NCBI RefSeq assembly: GCF_963855985.1
Contig: NC_087107.1
Location: forward strand, 4,898,001 to 4,962,000
Source of the DNA: Ostrinia nubilalis
Lineage: Eukaryota; Arthropoda; Insecta; Lepidoptera; Crambidae
Direction: 5' to 3'
DNA length: 64,000 nt
Positions 21,297 through 31,589 of the stretch are shown here, in pieces (positions within the stretch are counted from its first letter, which is position 1; every line of letters starts with the position of its first letter). The position numbers and the translations under genes are program-made. The notes under the pieces were generated by a model, which saw nothing but the letters and a program-made list of their open reading frames with translations, was not told the origin of the DNA and did no database searches.

Positions 21297-23612
21297 ACAT
21301 TCGGTAAATAAACTAGTTGGTGAATTCTCTACATTGCCTAAAATCTCGTCGTCGCAAGTAAGATCGAGCGCGCGCGCCGCCGTAGGTATGTAAGCGGCGT
21401 CCGCAGACGCGTGGGGCCCGAGTGGGGGCGGCTCGTACGCACCGAGTGCGAGTGAGACCGCGCTATCGGCCAGCGCGTCGCTATGCGCGCGGGGCCCAAG
21501 TGGGGCCTGTTCGCACGCAACGAGTGCGAGCGGGACCGCGCTACCGGCCAGCGCGTCGGTATTATTACAACAGGCGGCGACGGTTTGAGTTGGTTCACGG
21601 GATTCAAAACACAAGTTCGTGGTAAAGCAAACAGAATCAATTACCTTTTTTGTTGTCCCGTGCAGGCACCATCCTAGGCACGTCTTTGTCATGTATGGCT
21701 CACCTGGTTTTCCCCTTATGCACTCAATAGGAGCGATTAGGTCGCAATTATCTTGCCCGATTAACAACATAGGCTGGGCATTACACTTACACAAATCACT
21801 ATTTACACATTTATATTTACAAAAATCAATATTATGTACACTTTGCAATGGCAAATTAAGCTCAGATATCTTTCTGGCTTCTAAACTAAAACGCTTATTG
21901 TCTCTATTCGCGATTTCAAAGTTCACGATCTCCGTCTCACATGTCAGTTCATTGTTCCATGCACCACGAGCGCGCATGGTATGAGGCTCCCCGTGCAGTC
22001 CGACCTCATCCGCGAGTCGCGACGCGATTAACGATACGGTCGAACCGTCGTCTAGCAAGGCGTGCGTGTGCATACTACCTTTTGGTCCGATCACAGTAAC
22101 AGGCACTATTTTTAATAGCACTTGAGATTCGTTGTTGCACTGAAACGTGGTAGTATGGTTTACGTTTTCACATTCACTATCACTGAGACGCTGTTCGTCG
22201 CGTTCTGATGCCGTCTGCAGCTGGGGTCGCGGGTTCGACCAATGTAGAAGGCGATGGTGGCCGAGCCCGCAACCTTCGACGTCACACTCAAGGGCTGTGC
22301 ACGTAGTATCGGCGTGTCGTGGTAGCAGGCATTGAAAACAGAGTCTTTCTGTACGTGCGAAGCGCCAGCGATCTTTACGTAGAGCTCGAATGAACTTGAT
22401 GCAATGTTCAAGTGAGTGTTTTCGTGTTTTACAAAACTTGCACTTGTCGTTATTCTGCTCGTCGTTCGTAAACACAGGTACATTGTTGTGTGAGCTTCTG
22501 ATGTACTCTGGCTTACGTCTGGGCTCCGATTGGTTGTTGTGTACGAAGCTAACACCGGCCGCGGCTACTTTTTGTGCTTCTAGGTATAGAAAGTCCGATA
22601 GGCACTCTAACTTGGGTTTTTCGTGTAACTCACGGTTGGCATAAGCGTAGTCAGCCCACTTGGTCACGAGTAGTGTAGGTAACTTTGACACGATGATGTT
22701 TACGAGTTCGGGGCTCTGTAGGTACTCGCGTTGCTTTATCGCTCGGGCGGCTGCTACGTGGTTTTTGATGGTTATTGCGAACTGCACTAATTCGGTGTGG
22801 TAACTTTCAGGTAGTGGTTTTACTTTCTTTAACTGTGACACAATTTTGTTCATTATAATTTCGGGTCGGCCAAACCGAAGCTCCAACATATCGATTATTT
22901 CGTTTGGTGACGTGCAATCGATGAGTAGCGAAGACACTGCGTCTTTAGCTTCACCTCGTAGGCATTTACGAAGGCGCCACATGTTCTCGGTGTCGGTGTA
23001 TTTACAGATGTCGGTGGACTCGAAGTATGCGTTCCGGAACTGTAACCAGTCAAGGGGGTCACCGTAGTAGATTGGCAAGTCCTTGGATGTGGCCAATCTC
23101 GACAAAAGTTGGTCGTTTTGGTTCATTGCAGCGACGTTGGAGATCGCACTTACGAGTGCAGCCGCCAGCTCTTGAATTTCAGTACGCTGCTGGGGCGCGG
23201 TGCAGGTGACTTTCTCCTCCCGATGTGCCGTTGGAATGTGTGTTGTGTCAAGCCAAGCTTCCACTTTCTCCGATGATGACCTCGCACTCCTCCCCTCTGA
23301 GCCCAGCTCGGAAAGGTCGGCGTCCAATTCTATGTCAATCAGAGACTTACGAATCGCCGCTTTCTTCGCGGCGGCTTCCGCGGCGGCTTTCGCGGCTGCT
23401 TCTGCGGCTTCGATCGCTTCGATCTCAATTTCCGCCCTCTTACGTGCAGCTTCAATAGTGAGTCGCCGTGCTGCAGACGATGTGCGCGTGGACTGGCTGC
23501 CCTCACTCTTCAACACTTCACTAGCGACTTTCACTTTGTTTGTCTTGTCTTCGTCCATCATTTGTCGGCGTGTTTTAACAGCGGCGCCGCGGGGGGAGCG
23601 AAGCAAAGACAT
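21261..23612 (-). CDS. BEL/Pao gag-protease polyprotein (783 aa)
   Basis: This is the structural and protease part of a BEL/Pao retrotransposon; it would assemble the cytoplasmic particle and cleave the polyprotein. Residues 1-50 are basic, and 50-95 form an alanine/glutamate-rich coiled coil. Residues about 178-320 resemble the Pao gag domain (DUF1759), starting LPIYYGDPLDWLQFRNAY. Cysteine-rich zinc knuckles lie at 391-457 (CKFC, LCFQCL, CDVEGCGLGHH). The aspartic protease (DUF1758-like) spans about 505-655, with active-site DDGST at 521-525 and LIGQDN and LGWCLHG downstream. Residues 687-739 are two imperfect 27-residue repeats rich in ALA-SAV-LAL. ATG 23612 follows the primer-binding site by about 40 bp and is a reasonable start. 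The frame is open throughout, but the usual continuation into reverse transcriptase is lost. Confidence 0.93.
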   Translation of the reverse strand: MSLLRSPRGAAVKTRRQMMDEDKTNKVKVASEVLKSEGSQSTRTSSAARRLTIEAARKRAEIEIEAIEAAEAAAKAAAEAAAKKAAIRKSLIDIELDADLSELGSEGRSARSSSEKVEAWLDTTHIPTAHREEKVTCTAPQQRTEIQELAAALVSAISNVAAMNQNDQLLSRLATSKDLPIYYGDPLDWLQFRNAYFESTDICKYTDTENMWRLRKCLRGEAKDAVSSLLIDCTSPNEIIDMLELRFGRPEIIMNKIVSQLKKVKPLPESYHTELVQFAITIKNHVAAARAIKQREYLQSPELVNIIVSKLPTLLVTKWADYAYANRELHEKPKLECLSDFLYLEAQKVAAAGVSFVHNNQSEPRRKPEYIRSSHNNVPVFTNDEQNNDKCKFCKTRKHSLEHCIKFIRALRKDRWRFARTERLCFQCLLPRHADTTCTALECDVEGCGLGHHRLLHWSNPRPQLQTASERDEQRLSDSECENVNHTTTFQCNNESQVLLKIVPVTVIGPKGSMHTHALLDDGSTVSLIASRLADEVGLHGEPHTMRARGAWNNELTCETEIVNFEIANRDNKRFSLEARKISELNLPLQSVHNIDFCKYKCVNSDLCKCNAQPMLLIGQDNCDLIAPIECIRGKPGEPYMTKTCLGWCLHGTTKKVIDSVCFTTNLCFESREPTQTVAACCNNTDALAGSAVPLALVACEQAPLGPRAHSDALADSAVSLALGAYEPPPLGPHASADAAYIPTAARALDLTCDDEILGNVENSPTSLFTECRYEWRIVAANI

Positions 23613-23650
23613 GTTGGCGGATCACTGTGTTCACAATTCACAATCGATGA

Positions 23651-23667
23651 TTCGGCTCGTAGGACCA
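23651..23667 (-). other. tRNA primer-binding site of BEL/Pao
   Basis: The plus strand reads TTCGGCTCGTAGGACCA, ending in CCA three bases from the 5' LTR. This resembles the 3' end of an insect tRNA-Tyr with one C missing (TTCCGGCTCG...). The tRNA identity is inferred from memory of that tRNA's acceptor end; the site itself is clear from its position. Confidence 0.7.
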
Positions 23668-23670
23668 CTT

Positions 23671-24226
23671 TGTAGACGATGTAGGTCGATGGGTGAACGT
23701 AGGTGATAGATGAAAATGAAAATCCAGGTAGGTACGTTGAAAATGAAGGCGCGTCCGGGTGTGCGCACTAGTACGTTCGCAGAGGGTGAGAGTTCGACGA
23801 CGACTGGCGGCTCTCGGCCGGGTGTGCGGCGCGGTGAGCCGCTAGAAGCTTCGATAACCATAAAAGGCGAGAGGCCTCCGGCCAATCAGCGGGCCGCACT
23901 GCTAACGGCTAGCTCGGAATGTTCTAGGCGCGCGATAATAATATTACCTACGCGCGCACCCAGATTCGCTTAATATTTTAATTATCCAAAATCACATAGT
24001 ATACACACAGTGTAAGTTCGACATGTTCAATTCACAATTGACATAGTTAAATATATTATTATTACGGTGCAAATATACCTATTCATTGATAGGTACATAG
24101 GTACACACACATAGATACATAGTTAGTTTCAGGTTAAAGGCAAATTAGATTCATAAGTAACTACATTTACATAATTAACAATACGTAGGTCTATCAACTA
24201 CCTACTTCTGGTGGCCATCGTCAACA
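23671..24226 (-). repeat. 5' LTR of the BEL/Pao element
   Basis: 556 bp. It begins TGTAGACGATGTAGGTCGAT and ends TCGTCAACA on the plus strand, next to the target duplication GTAAC. It should carry the element's promoter and polyadenylation signal, but no single TATA box stands out. Confidence 0.95.
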
Positions 24227-24494
24227 GTAACAAATGCTAAGGCGGACGTATTCTGTCAGAATACAGCATTTTTTTTTTATTGGCCGACACTTGATTTTGA
24301 ACAAAAAATGTATGAATAGTCGATGACTTTTAGATCTCAAATACTCGACGCACAGTGGAGCTACGGCTTTGGTGCCATAGTAACAAATGCTAAGGCAGAC
24401 GTATTATGTCAGAATACAGCACTTTTTTTTGTTGGCCGGCACTTTTGATTTTGGACCAAAAATATATGAAACGTGGATGATGTCCTTTCAATTA

Positions 24495-24740
24495 TTTGTC
24501 CGCCAGACAGATAATTAGAAAATATTAGACTCATTTATTTTTTATTTTCTTTCATAATTAAATAATAACAGTGCTACATCGAGTTGAAATGGCGCGATAC
24601 GCCACGCTTGAGTAGAATTTTTACTCAAATGTGACGTCACGCGACATTTCAACTCAATTTATTACTGTAATTATTCGATTATGGAAAAAATTAAAAAATA
24701 TGAGTCTAATATTTTCTAATTATCTGTCTGACGGACTAAA
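24495..24740. mobile_element. MITE with ~70-bp inverted ends and TA flanks
   Basis: The left end is TTTGTCCGCCAGACAGATAA and the right end is the near-perfect reverse complement, pairing to about 70 bp. A second inner palindrome has GAGTTGAAATGGCGCG opposite CGCGACATTTCAACTC. TA lies on each side, which would fit a Tc1/mariner-type target, but the superfamily is not certain. Confidence 0.7.
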
Positions 24741-25969
24741 TAGAATTTCGATTTCATTACCCAGTCATCATCCCTATTGGAACGCATTAGTACCTACCTA
24801 GTATTGTCTATGGCCTAAAAAAGCAAATGTTTCTGCTTTTGTCTATCACTTATGAAGAATAAACAGAAAATGTATTTGTCTTTTTATTAGAAATCCTTCA
24901 TCAATTGATTGAGTTCAAATTTCGGATATACATGTAATTCGGGTGACAATGCAATATTGTGATGACATGGAGCTGATCTGATGGTAGAGCTGGAATGCCA
25001 GTGGCCCCATAGCAACTCCGGGAATAAACGATTCCATCGAGTTTAGGCTCGTTTGATTTATATTTATTTATTATTATACCTAAATAATTTCATTACAATT
25101 TTCTAAAAATGCACAAAAACTTAAAAATCTTGAAAACGGTGATATTTTTACTGGGGTCAAAATTGGACGTTAGAGGGAGACCATGGCGAGGCCTATCGAT
25201 GGTTGAAGGGTTATCCATTGTTTTTGGGACACCCTGTATAAGCAAGTACCTAATGTTATGTAAGTAGGTACGCTACTTTGAAAATCATGAGTCTTCAATT
25301 CTCTAAGGGAAACTGCAGGGTCTGATGATGGAGCTGGAATGTGGCCATAGGAATAGGCTAGTTTCTTTAAAAAGACTTTTGGTCCGTCAATTTTACATTA
25401 TCAAAAATATTGGACACAGGATATTTTTATTTTTCAATTAAACAAGTAGGTAATTACGAAGATAATGATGCGATGAAATTCCGCGTGACGACACAAATCG
25501 CCACATTTTTAAGCATGCCTTGACGTCATGTGCCTCATCTTCTGAACTTTGGTGCGCTTCATCTCTTTAAATTTTCATAAGTTTAAAAAAGTGAAAAATA
25601 CATTTAGAGTTTTTTTTTGGTAAGTTCACCGACGGTCTTATTCAAACTCTTGCTACTTTCTTGCTTTATCCACGAAACATCCCTATTCTTCGAAATTATT
25701 ATGATCTACAAACGGAAAATCTCTGCTACTACGCCGCAGTAAATTCCCCATCATAAATAAAAAGTTTTTTTTTAAAACAAGCTCTTGTATGCTAATAATT
25801 TTGGTTTCATGACATGCTCCTAAAATTCATCACCTTATAAGAGGATTTTAGTTTTTATCTGCGAAACTTTTTAATAATATAGGTACGTTTCATGGTTTGG
25901 TAATTTAGGGAAGTTTATTTGCACTTAACATGAAAAATATGGTATCAATGTACTGAGTACCTATGCACC
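24741..25969. other. Non-coding interior of the composite
   Basis: No frame is recognised. Repeat debris includes a GATGGAGCTGGAATG word at about 24967 and 25327, and TTTTTGGGACACCCTGTATA at 25220-25239, a tip seen on some DNA transposons. Nothing here can be assigned to the composite's own missing transposase. Confidence 0.4.
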
Positions 25970-26184
25970 TTCAGTGGCAACAACAAGGTCTACTGGGTAC
26001 CTATAGTCTACTAAAGGCATGAAATAGATTAATTTCACTAAAAATTAAAACCAACTCCAAAACGAATCACCAAAAGGTAGGACACCGACACCGACTCCGA
26101 AAATGGCTAATTTTGTAATCAGTATCCAAATTTTTAATAAGCTCTATAGAACAATTCAATACCACTTTATCTTAATTTTTTTTA

Positions 26185-26285
26185 ATGTGACAGGAGGCAA
26201 ACGAGCAAACGGATCACCTGTTGGTAAATGATTACCGTCACCCATAGACACCCGCAGACCCAGGGGCGTTACAGGTGTTATTTTT
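26185..26285 (+). mobile_element. SINE-like fragment inserted in the right arm
   Basis: It contains GGAGGCAAACGAGCAAACGG, then ATCACCTGTTGGTAAATGAT, TACCGTCACCCATAGACACC and GGGGCGTTACAGGTG. This closely follows a consensus found widely in Lepidoptera and usually described as a SINE. The left arm lacks it, so it arrived after the arms became copies of each other. Confidence 0.6.
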
Positions 26286-26620
26286 AATTGTGGTATTTTC
26301 GCGAAGAAACATATTTAAAATCTAATTCTAATAAGTATGAAAAATATAAATTGTTTTCTTCACGTAAATCGATTAAGTTACAGATTCTGACTAGCTCCTA
26401 ATTTGGATACTGATTGCAAAGGCCTAGTAAATAAATAACGTAATAATTTTTCTACTTGTATTTATCTAGTGCAGTTGTTTTGGAGTCAATTATAGTTTTT
26501 TTACACTAATAGATTCTATTCAGGTAGAAAATAGCGTCTGAGCGCGTCATAATTCAATTGTATTGTCTGACTGCACGTACTCTATGAACAATTCTGACAT
26601 AAAATCTATTGTCGAACAAA

Positions 26621-26748
26621 AGCTGGGTTGCACCATCTTACTTCAACTTTGACAAGCGTCAAAAGTCTGTCTAACTCCATACAAAAAACACCGGTTATCG
26701 CCAAAGCTACGGTCAAAGTTAGGTCACGTCAGGTGGTGCAACTCAGCC
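26621..26748. mobile_element. MITE family A in the right arm
   Basis: It reads AGCTGGGTTGCACCATCTTA to AGGTGGTGCAACTCAGCC and is the mirror partner of 16837-16965. One terminal G is lost at the left end. Confidence 0.85.
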
Positions 26749-27215
26749 AAAGAAAAAATTCATTTTGATCGCTAATGTCAGTTTGCAGCGAGTGACACAA
26801 CCTCCCCGTCTGAAGGCCAGCGGCCGACTGCCGCCCGCACCCCGCGAAGGCCCCCTCAACAGCAAAACGTTCGGAATTTATCAAAAGTAAAATTTATGAA
26901 TGAAAGTAATGTTCGATTGAAAAACGCAACGTGTCATTTAAAGATTAAAGAATTCCTAATCTATTCGTGCAAAAATCTTTTAAATTAACATAGCCGTTTG
27001 GGAGGAGTAGGGAATTTAAGTAAAAAATCGATGTTCCGTATTTATTTTTTTAATGCAAAACAAAGAGACGTAGCGAAAATTCAAACGTCACAAATGTAGT
27101 CCTTGAACTGTTGTATAACATATATTTTTTTCAACTATTTCTGTCCAGCAGTAAAAGAGGAGTAGGCTTTACAAAATGCCCATTTGGCGCGGATTGAGGA
27201 CACTAATCGCCTTAA

Positions 27216-27660
27216 TGTCAATAAAAGTGGGACGGTTCTTTTTTCTTAATTCTGTCCGATGATGGTTTCGCTCTGATGGAGACGGACAAAACATTATTAT
27301 AGTAGGTAGAACATAATGAAAGATTTATGCCTGTTTTCACCATCAATCCCTAATTTTTAAGTGACCCCTATGGAATTTTGTAGTCTGTCCGTCATACTGA
27401 ATCCAAGTACCTAAAATTATCATACATTGCTCCCCAGGTTAAAAGAGGTTTGGCAGATCATCTCTTGTCTTCAATGAATACTGCACGACTGATTTTCAAT
27501 TCTTTATCAATCAACAAACAGTCAAACAATCGGACAAATCAAACCTTGATATCTCGGAACTCGCATCGAATGCTTTTATTCCGCTCACGTAGTCGTACAA
27601 TACCAACCTAAACATTGGCATCTATGTGATTGTAATAGGAACTATTTTGAAATAAAAATG
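27216..27660. other. Non-coding, no feature seen
   Basis: Sequence outside the composite's right TTAA; no homology to the left flank and no frame. Confidence 0.45.
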
Positions 27661-28314
27661 TATAGTCAGATGTGTTGTACAAATACACTCGACATCAAAT
27701 AAATCGCACCTCCCGCGACAAGCACTTTCAAACGTATGCATCCCCACTTCCCACCAATATTAGCACCATTTAAAAGCCTAGTTCTAAACTTCATTTCATT
27801 AAAGGAAAAGTTTTTACTCCAAAAATGTGTCTTTAGAAGGATCCAGATTCCAGAGTCACTTCTTCAAAAAATAGGTAGTTACGCTTGAGCCAACTTTTAT
27901 GGCTATAAAACTGTTAAGTTGGGATTAATCGTTATCCATCTGTTAAAAAGGACATGTGTGATCATTATTTGGTTTTATAACCATATTTGGTCTAATTGAT
28001 CCCAGAGGTGAGCCCAAAGTGAGGTCTTTTTTCAAGTCACATTTATGGTATATGTAAATCATTTATTAAGAAATTAAATGTGTTTTTCTTTAAGGATATT
28101 TATTGGGCTTTCAAATAACACCAATATTGTTGGGGCACTATGATTGTGTCAGAAGAAAATCTTTAAAGTTCGCGTCGCTGAAGGTGCGGTTTATTTGCGT
28201 GACACCCAGTAGCCAAAAAGTGGCCAACACAACCTTATTCCAATTGTAACAAAGACGTGTTGCGAACTTTTTGGTTACCTACTTTGGGTGCCACGAACTC
28301 TGACGCTGACTGTA
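27661..28314 (+). mobile_element. Composite inverted-repeat element, copy 1
   Basis: Two modules are joined. The large module (about 27688-28196) has inverted ends GACATCAAATAAATCGCACC and its degenerate mirror GGTGCGGTTTATTTG. The small one (about 28197-28300) has ends CGTGACACCC and GGGTGCCACGAAC around CAACCTTATTCC. The right tip GACGCTGACTGTA matches the tip of copy 2 (34354-34983). No protein is encoded. Confidence 0.7.
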
Positions 28315-28318
28315 CATC

Positions 28319-29982
28319 GATGTGAGAATAATGGCTCCATCGTGACTCTTGAATGAATGAAGTTGGGTTAAATAGAAATCATTTGTTATGTCATTTGAAT
28401 TCACCTTACGTCACGTCGGTGAATGAAAACGTTCGCGCTTGTCAAAATATGAATTAATGGAAATAGAGGCAGTAGTTTTGGTCATAATTCGTTTTGAACA
28501 GTTAGGGTTCCTCGATTTACCTCGTTGGAGCCCTAAATAATAACCCCTGACATTTCCTGTTGTCGATTAGTACTCAATAAAATTTAGATAAAACCGTCAA
28601 TATCCTTATCAAAATGAGAATTATGCCCGACGACGGGACACATAAAAGCATTTTTCATTTTGCTCCATCTGGAAATCGAACCCAGGTCATCCGAGTTGAT
28701 AGCGTTTAATCACTAAAACAAAAAGGCATGAATTGGTTGATGAGCTTACCTACTATTGTTTGCTACATTGATAACTTAGCTGTCACCGTCATCTCTGTAA
28801 TAACCATTACTGTCAGTCAACACCAATTCATAACGTCCTCTTTCTACACCTCCGGGCCTTACTCTATGACTCTATGATCTACATTCCCTACTTAAAATTT
28901 CAATTTGTAAAACAAAACACCTCCCACGCTGCACATCGTGTGTTACAGTGTTACACAACTGTCCATTTACACCCAAATTATATGTTGCACGTACTAAGTG
29001 CTCGAGGTAACGCGCATTGAAAGCAAATTGACATAAAATGACGGCTGATAAAAATCTCTGCATTATTTTGCATAATTTAAACATGTAAAACATCTTGTTT
29101 TAAATTTTATTCAAAGCAAAATAATTGGTTACCATTTCTATGACATAACATTGAATAAGTTTCGAGCACCATTTTGACCCTCAGAATTTTGAGTCCTCAA
29201 CATCTACTGTGTAGCTGTCCTATACGCGAATTACCCAGCACGTGTGCACAAAACATAATTAATATTTAAGTACCTAATGGTGATTGATACAAAGCATGTG
29301 ATTTGGATTTAAAGACTTTTATTTCTCATAAGAACTTATAATTATTTCTCATAAGAAAATGATTTAAATGAAGAAAGCCAACAGAAGTGATTCTGGCAAA
29401 AGTTTTTAAGTGTCCCTGGTTCTTTAAGCCATTGATTTCTGACTAATGTGTACGTATTACAGCTTATATTCAGCTTCAGTTAACCATGTATAATTTGTTA
29501 TTCATCTTGCCATACTTACTCATTACACATTGATGTGATTACATTCAAATTACAGTGTTAACACCTCCAAATTGGCTTAAACACCACCTGAGCAACTTGA
29601 CAAGCATGGTGAAAGTTAATCTTATGGCATATAAGCATACTTGCGCCTCTTGTCTATCTAATTGGTGTAGGTATCAATAACGATATTAAAGGTTGTGTAA
29701 TTTGCGTTATTTTTAACGATGTAACGTTTAAAGTTGACGTTAAATGCGCGTGCGCAGGTCACACAAATGTGTGACAATTTTATTATATGATATAAACTGG
29801 TCCTTTTACTTCATTTGTAGTTAAATGTCTTTATTTCATAGTTACTTGAACATTATTTTCTAGTAGGAATCAGATTAGTAATTTTGTATACGGTGTAACA
29901 GAAGAAGTAGTAGTAGTATAACAACAATTATAAACACTTACTCCAAAAATTGTTCAAATGATCACAAAAACTGCAAGCTAAT
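28319..29982. other. Unique non-coding DNA with a tRNA-like relic
   Basis: No gene is accepted. At 28666-28735 the minus strand has TAGTGATTAAACG followed 30 bases on by GGGTTCGATTTCC. These are recognisable A-box- and B-box-like words of a tRNA-derived SINE head. It cannot be folded into a proper cloverleaf, so it is not called as a tRNA gene. Confidence 0.45.
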
Positions 29983-29991
29983 ATCTAATCA

Positions 29992-30171
29992 GGGCTGGAA
30001 GACGTAGCGTGGGCAGGCCTCTTACTAGAACTAGGTGGACCGACGATCTGGTAAAGGTCGCGGGAAGTACCTGGATGCGGGCAGCGCAGGACTGTTCATT
30101 GTGGAAAACCTTGGGGGAGGCCTTTATCCAGCAGTGGACGTCATTTGGCTGAAACGAACGAACGAACGAAG
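29992..30171 (+). mobile_element. RTE-like LINE 3' end, 9-bp target duplication
   Basis: 180 bp encoding RTRWTDDLVKVAGSTWMRAA, then QDCSLWKTLGEAFIQQWTSF and G followed by a stop, then GGCTGAAACGAACGAACGAA. The direct repeat ATCTAATCA flanks it exactly (29983-29991, 30172-30180). It is a clear recent copy of the GAAC-tail subfamily. Confidence 0.92.
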
Positions 30172-30180
30172 ATCTAATCA

Positions 30181-31589
30181 ATACGATTATATTTTGAAAA
30201 TTGCATTAACTGCCATAATTACTATTAGTGTACACATATTTCGTGCCATCATAGACCACACACATAATTCATAAACCACGGTACATTAATACTGCAAGTC
30301 TCATTAAGTATCCCCGAGTAGTATTTACTAAGAATTAAGGCATAACTAAGAAAATGAGCAGTAAATAGTACGGCAGACTAACATAAAGCTAACGGCGCTT
30401 AAACGCGGGGACACACATAGCGTGAGAAGTGGCGCGCGCGCAGACAGCTTCAAATATAGGCTGAAATGTTTATGGGGAGTTCTAGGTATTGCTGGAAGTG
30501 CTAAATAAAAGACTGCGATTTCGCTTTTATGGATTTAGGATGTATAAGGGAGTTATATCGATGTTAAAAAACGTGTTTTACTCGTAACATTTTTTACAAA
30601 TTCTCTTCAAAGCGAGTGAATATAGGCGCTTACAGGGTATGTACCATCCTAGACTGCATCTCACTTAACATCAGGTGTGATTGCAGGTGTGGTTGACCCA
30701 AAAAAATCATGATTAGTATTTTTAACCGACTTTAAAAAAAGGAGGAGATTCTCAATTATTATATTTAATATGCATGTTTTTTTTTACTGAAAATCTCAAT
30801 ACTCAATACTTGTTTTCAATGTTATTTCTAGAAACGGAGAAATCAAGCTTTAAGTGCTCAATTAGTTTAAGTGATAATTTGAGTTAAATTAATCACGATC
30901 TGCCTCCAGCCACGACTCTAGATTGTTACAATGTTGCCCTCTCATTAATACTTCGAAGTATAGGACGAAGGGAAAACTAAAAGAAATTAGGACTACGAAA
31001 AATAAACATTTTCCTTATTTAAAAAAATAAATGAAAGAGATAGTTATAAATAAAATCACACAGGCAATACTGATTCAGTGAGGCAGATTGTAAGACACTC
31101 CCGATCTCGAAGGAAAAGACAACTAACATCATTTATCCTATTATTAACAACAGTTTTTCTTACTTAGTGACTATTTATAGTATTATTCTGTCTTTGGACA
31201 CGTTTAATAACAAATCTAACAAGATCAGACTGACATTGATATTGTTTTTAAAATACAAAGAAAGTGACCTACTTGTTCCAATCAAAGCGTGTAATTAGAC
31301 GATTTGCTATCAGTTCCTCATTAGGATAATTCATTTATCTTTAATCGCAAAGATTGCGATCTGAAGACGCTGGAGAAATTAGAGTGAGATAGTCAATCAG
31401 ACCGCGTAATCTGCAGAGTGCTCTTACGCAGATTTTCACTGTATTACGTAATCTTTTCACACTAGTGATGTATGTTGTGGACATGTTGTGGACATGTTGT
31501 GTGATGTGGACAGACAGTCGATATCGAGCGGATCTTATAAATCTGTTCTGCCTGCAAGCAGCAGTAGACGGTAATATCAATAAAGCCAA
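30181..31589. other. Non-coding with small repeat fragments
   Basis: TTTTAACCGACTTTAAAAAAA and GGAGGAGATTCTCAATT (30719-30760) match the repeat at 45732. CATCTCACTTAACATCAGGTG near 30657 is a common lepidopteran LINE-end word. The 116-codon minus frame 31341-31691 crosses the next element's boundary and has no motif. Confidence 0.4.

Larger units (their letters stand above)
20043..24226 (-). mobile_element. BEL/Pao LTR retrotransposon, internally deleted
   Basis: The 4184-bp element lies on the minus strand: 5' LTR 23671-24226, primer-binding site, gag-protease frame, short pol remnant, polypurine tract, 3' LTR 20043-20596. The LTRs start TG and end CA and differ by about three substitutions and two single-base indels. 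The 5-bp target duplication GTAAC flanks it (20038-20042, 24227-24231). Only about 660 bp separate the end of gag-protease from the 3' LTR. A full pol needs about 3 kb, so reverse transcriptase, RNase H and integrase are absent. Near-identical LTRs imply recent integration, presumably with enzymes supplied by a related complete element. Confidence 0.95.
19509..24488. repeat. Inverted/tandem array of ~155-bp units, split by BEL/Pao
   Basis: Units carrying ACAGCTTTGGTGCCATAGTA, then GCTAAGGCGGACGTATTCTG, recur at 19711, 19867, 20021 and 24363. Spacing is 156, 154 and about 153 bp once the retrotransposon is subtracted. The first unit (about 19550-19650) is inverted. The outer ends AAAGGACATCATCC (19509) and GGATGATGTCCTTT (to 24488) are inverted repeats. 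It looks like a foldback element whose arms expanded into tandem repeats and which then received the LTR element. Confidence 0.8.
25970..27211 (-). repeat. Right inverted arm of the 10.8-kb composite
   Basis: It is the reverse complement of 16374-17313. The GC-rich patch is at about 26800-26870, a family A MITE at 26621-26748, and the outer tip ends at 27211 before TTAA. It has about 300 bp of extra sequence at roughly 26110-26420, including a SINE-like piece. Confidence 0.85.
16370..27215. mobile_element. 10.8-kb composite bounded by long inverted arms and TTAA
   Basis: The left arm begins at 16374 and the right arm ends at 27211; homology stops exactly there, and TTAA lies immediately outside both (16370-16373, 27212-27215). 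The ends read GGCGATTAGTGTCCTCAATC. Inside are a HARBI1-like relic, two foldbacks, a tandem array with a BEL/Pao element, and a MITE. The simplest reading is a long-terminal-inverted-repeat DNA transposon later invaded by others. TTAA would suggest a piggyBac-type target, but the tip lacks the CCC start and the transposase relic is of PIF/Harbinger type. The superfamily therefore stays open. Confidence 0.65.

Noticed and set aside
25220..25239. A complete mariner-type element ending at GGGACACCCTGTATA
   Set aside because: Only one tip was found; no partner tip or transposase lies nearby.
16370..27215. Calling the composite a piggyBac or a Polinton
   Set aside because: TTAA alone is not enough: the tip lacks CCC. 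No Polinton polymerase, integrase or capsid gene is present, and no 6-bp duplication.
28666..28735. A functional tRNA gene
   Set aside because: A- and B-box-like words exist, but acceptor and anticodon stems cannot be formed.
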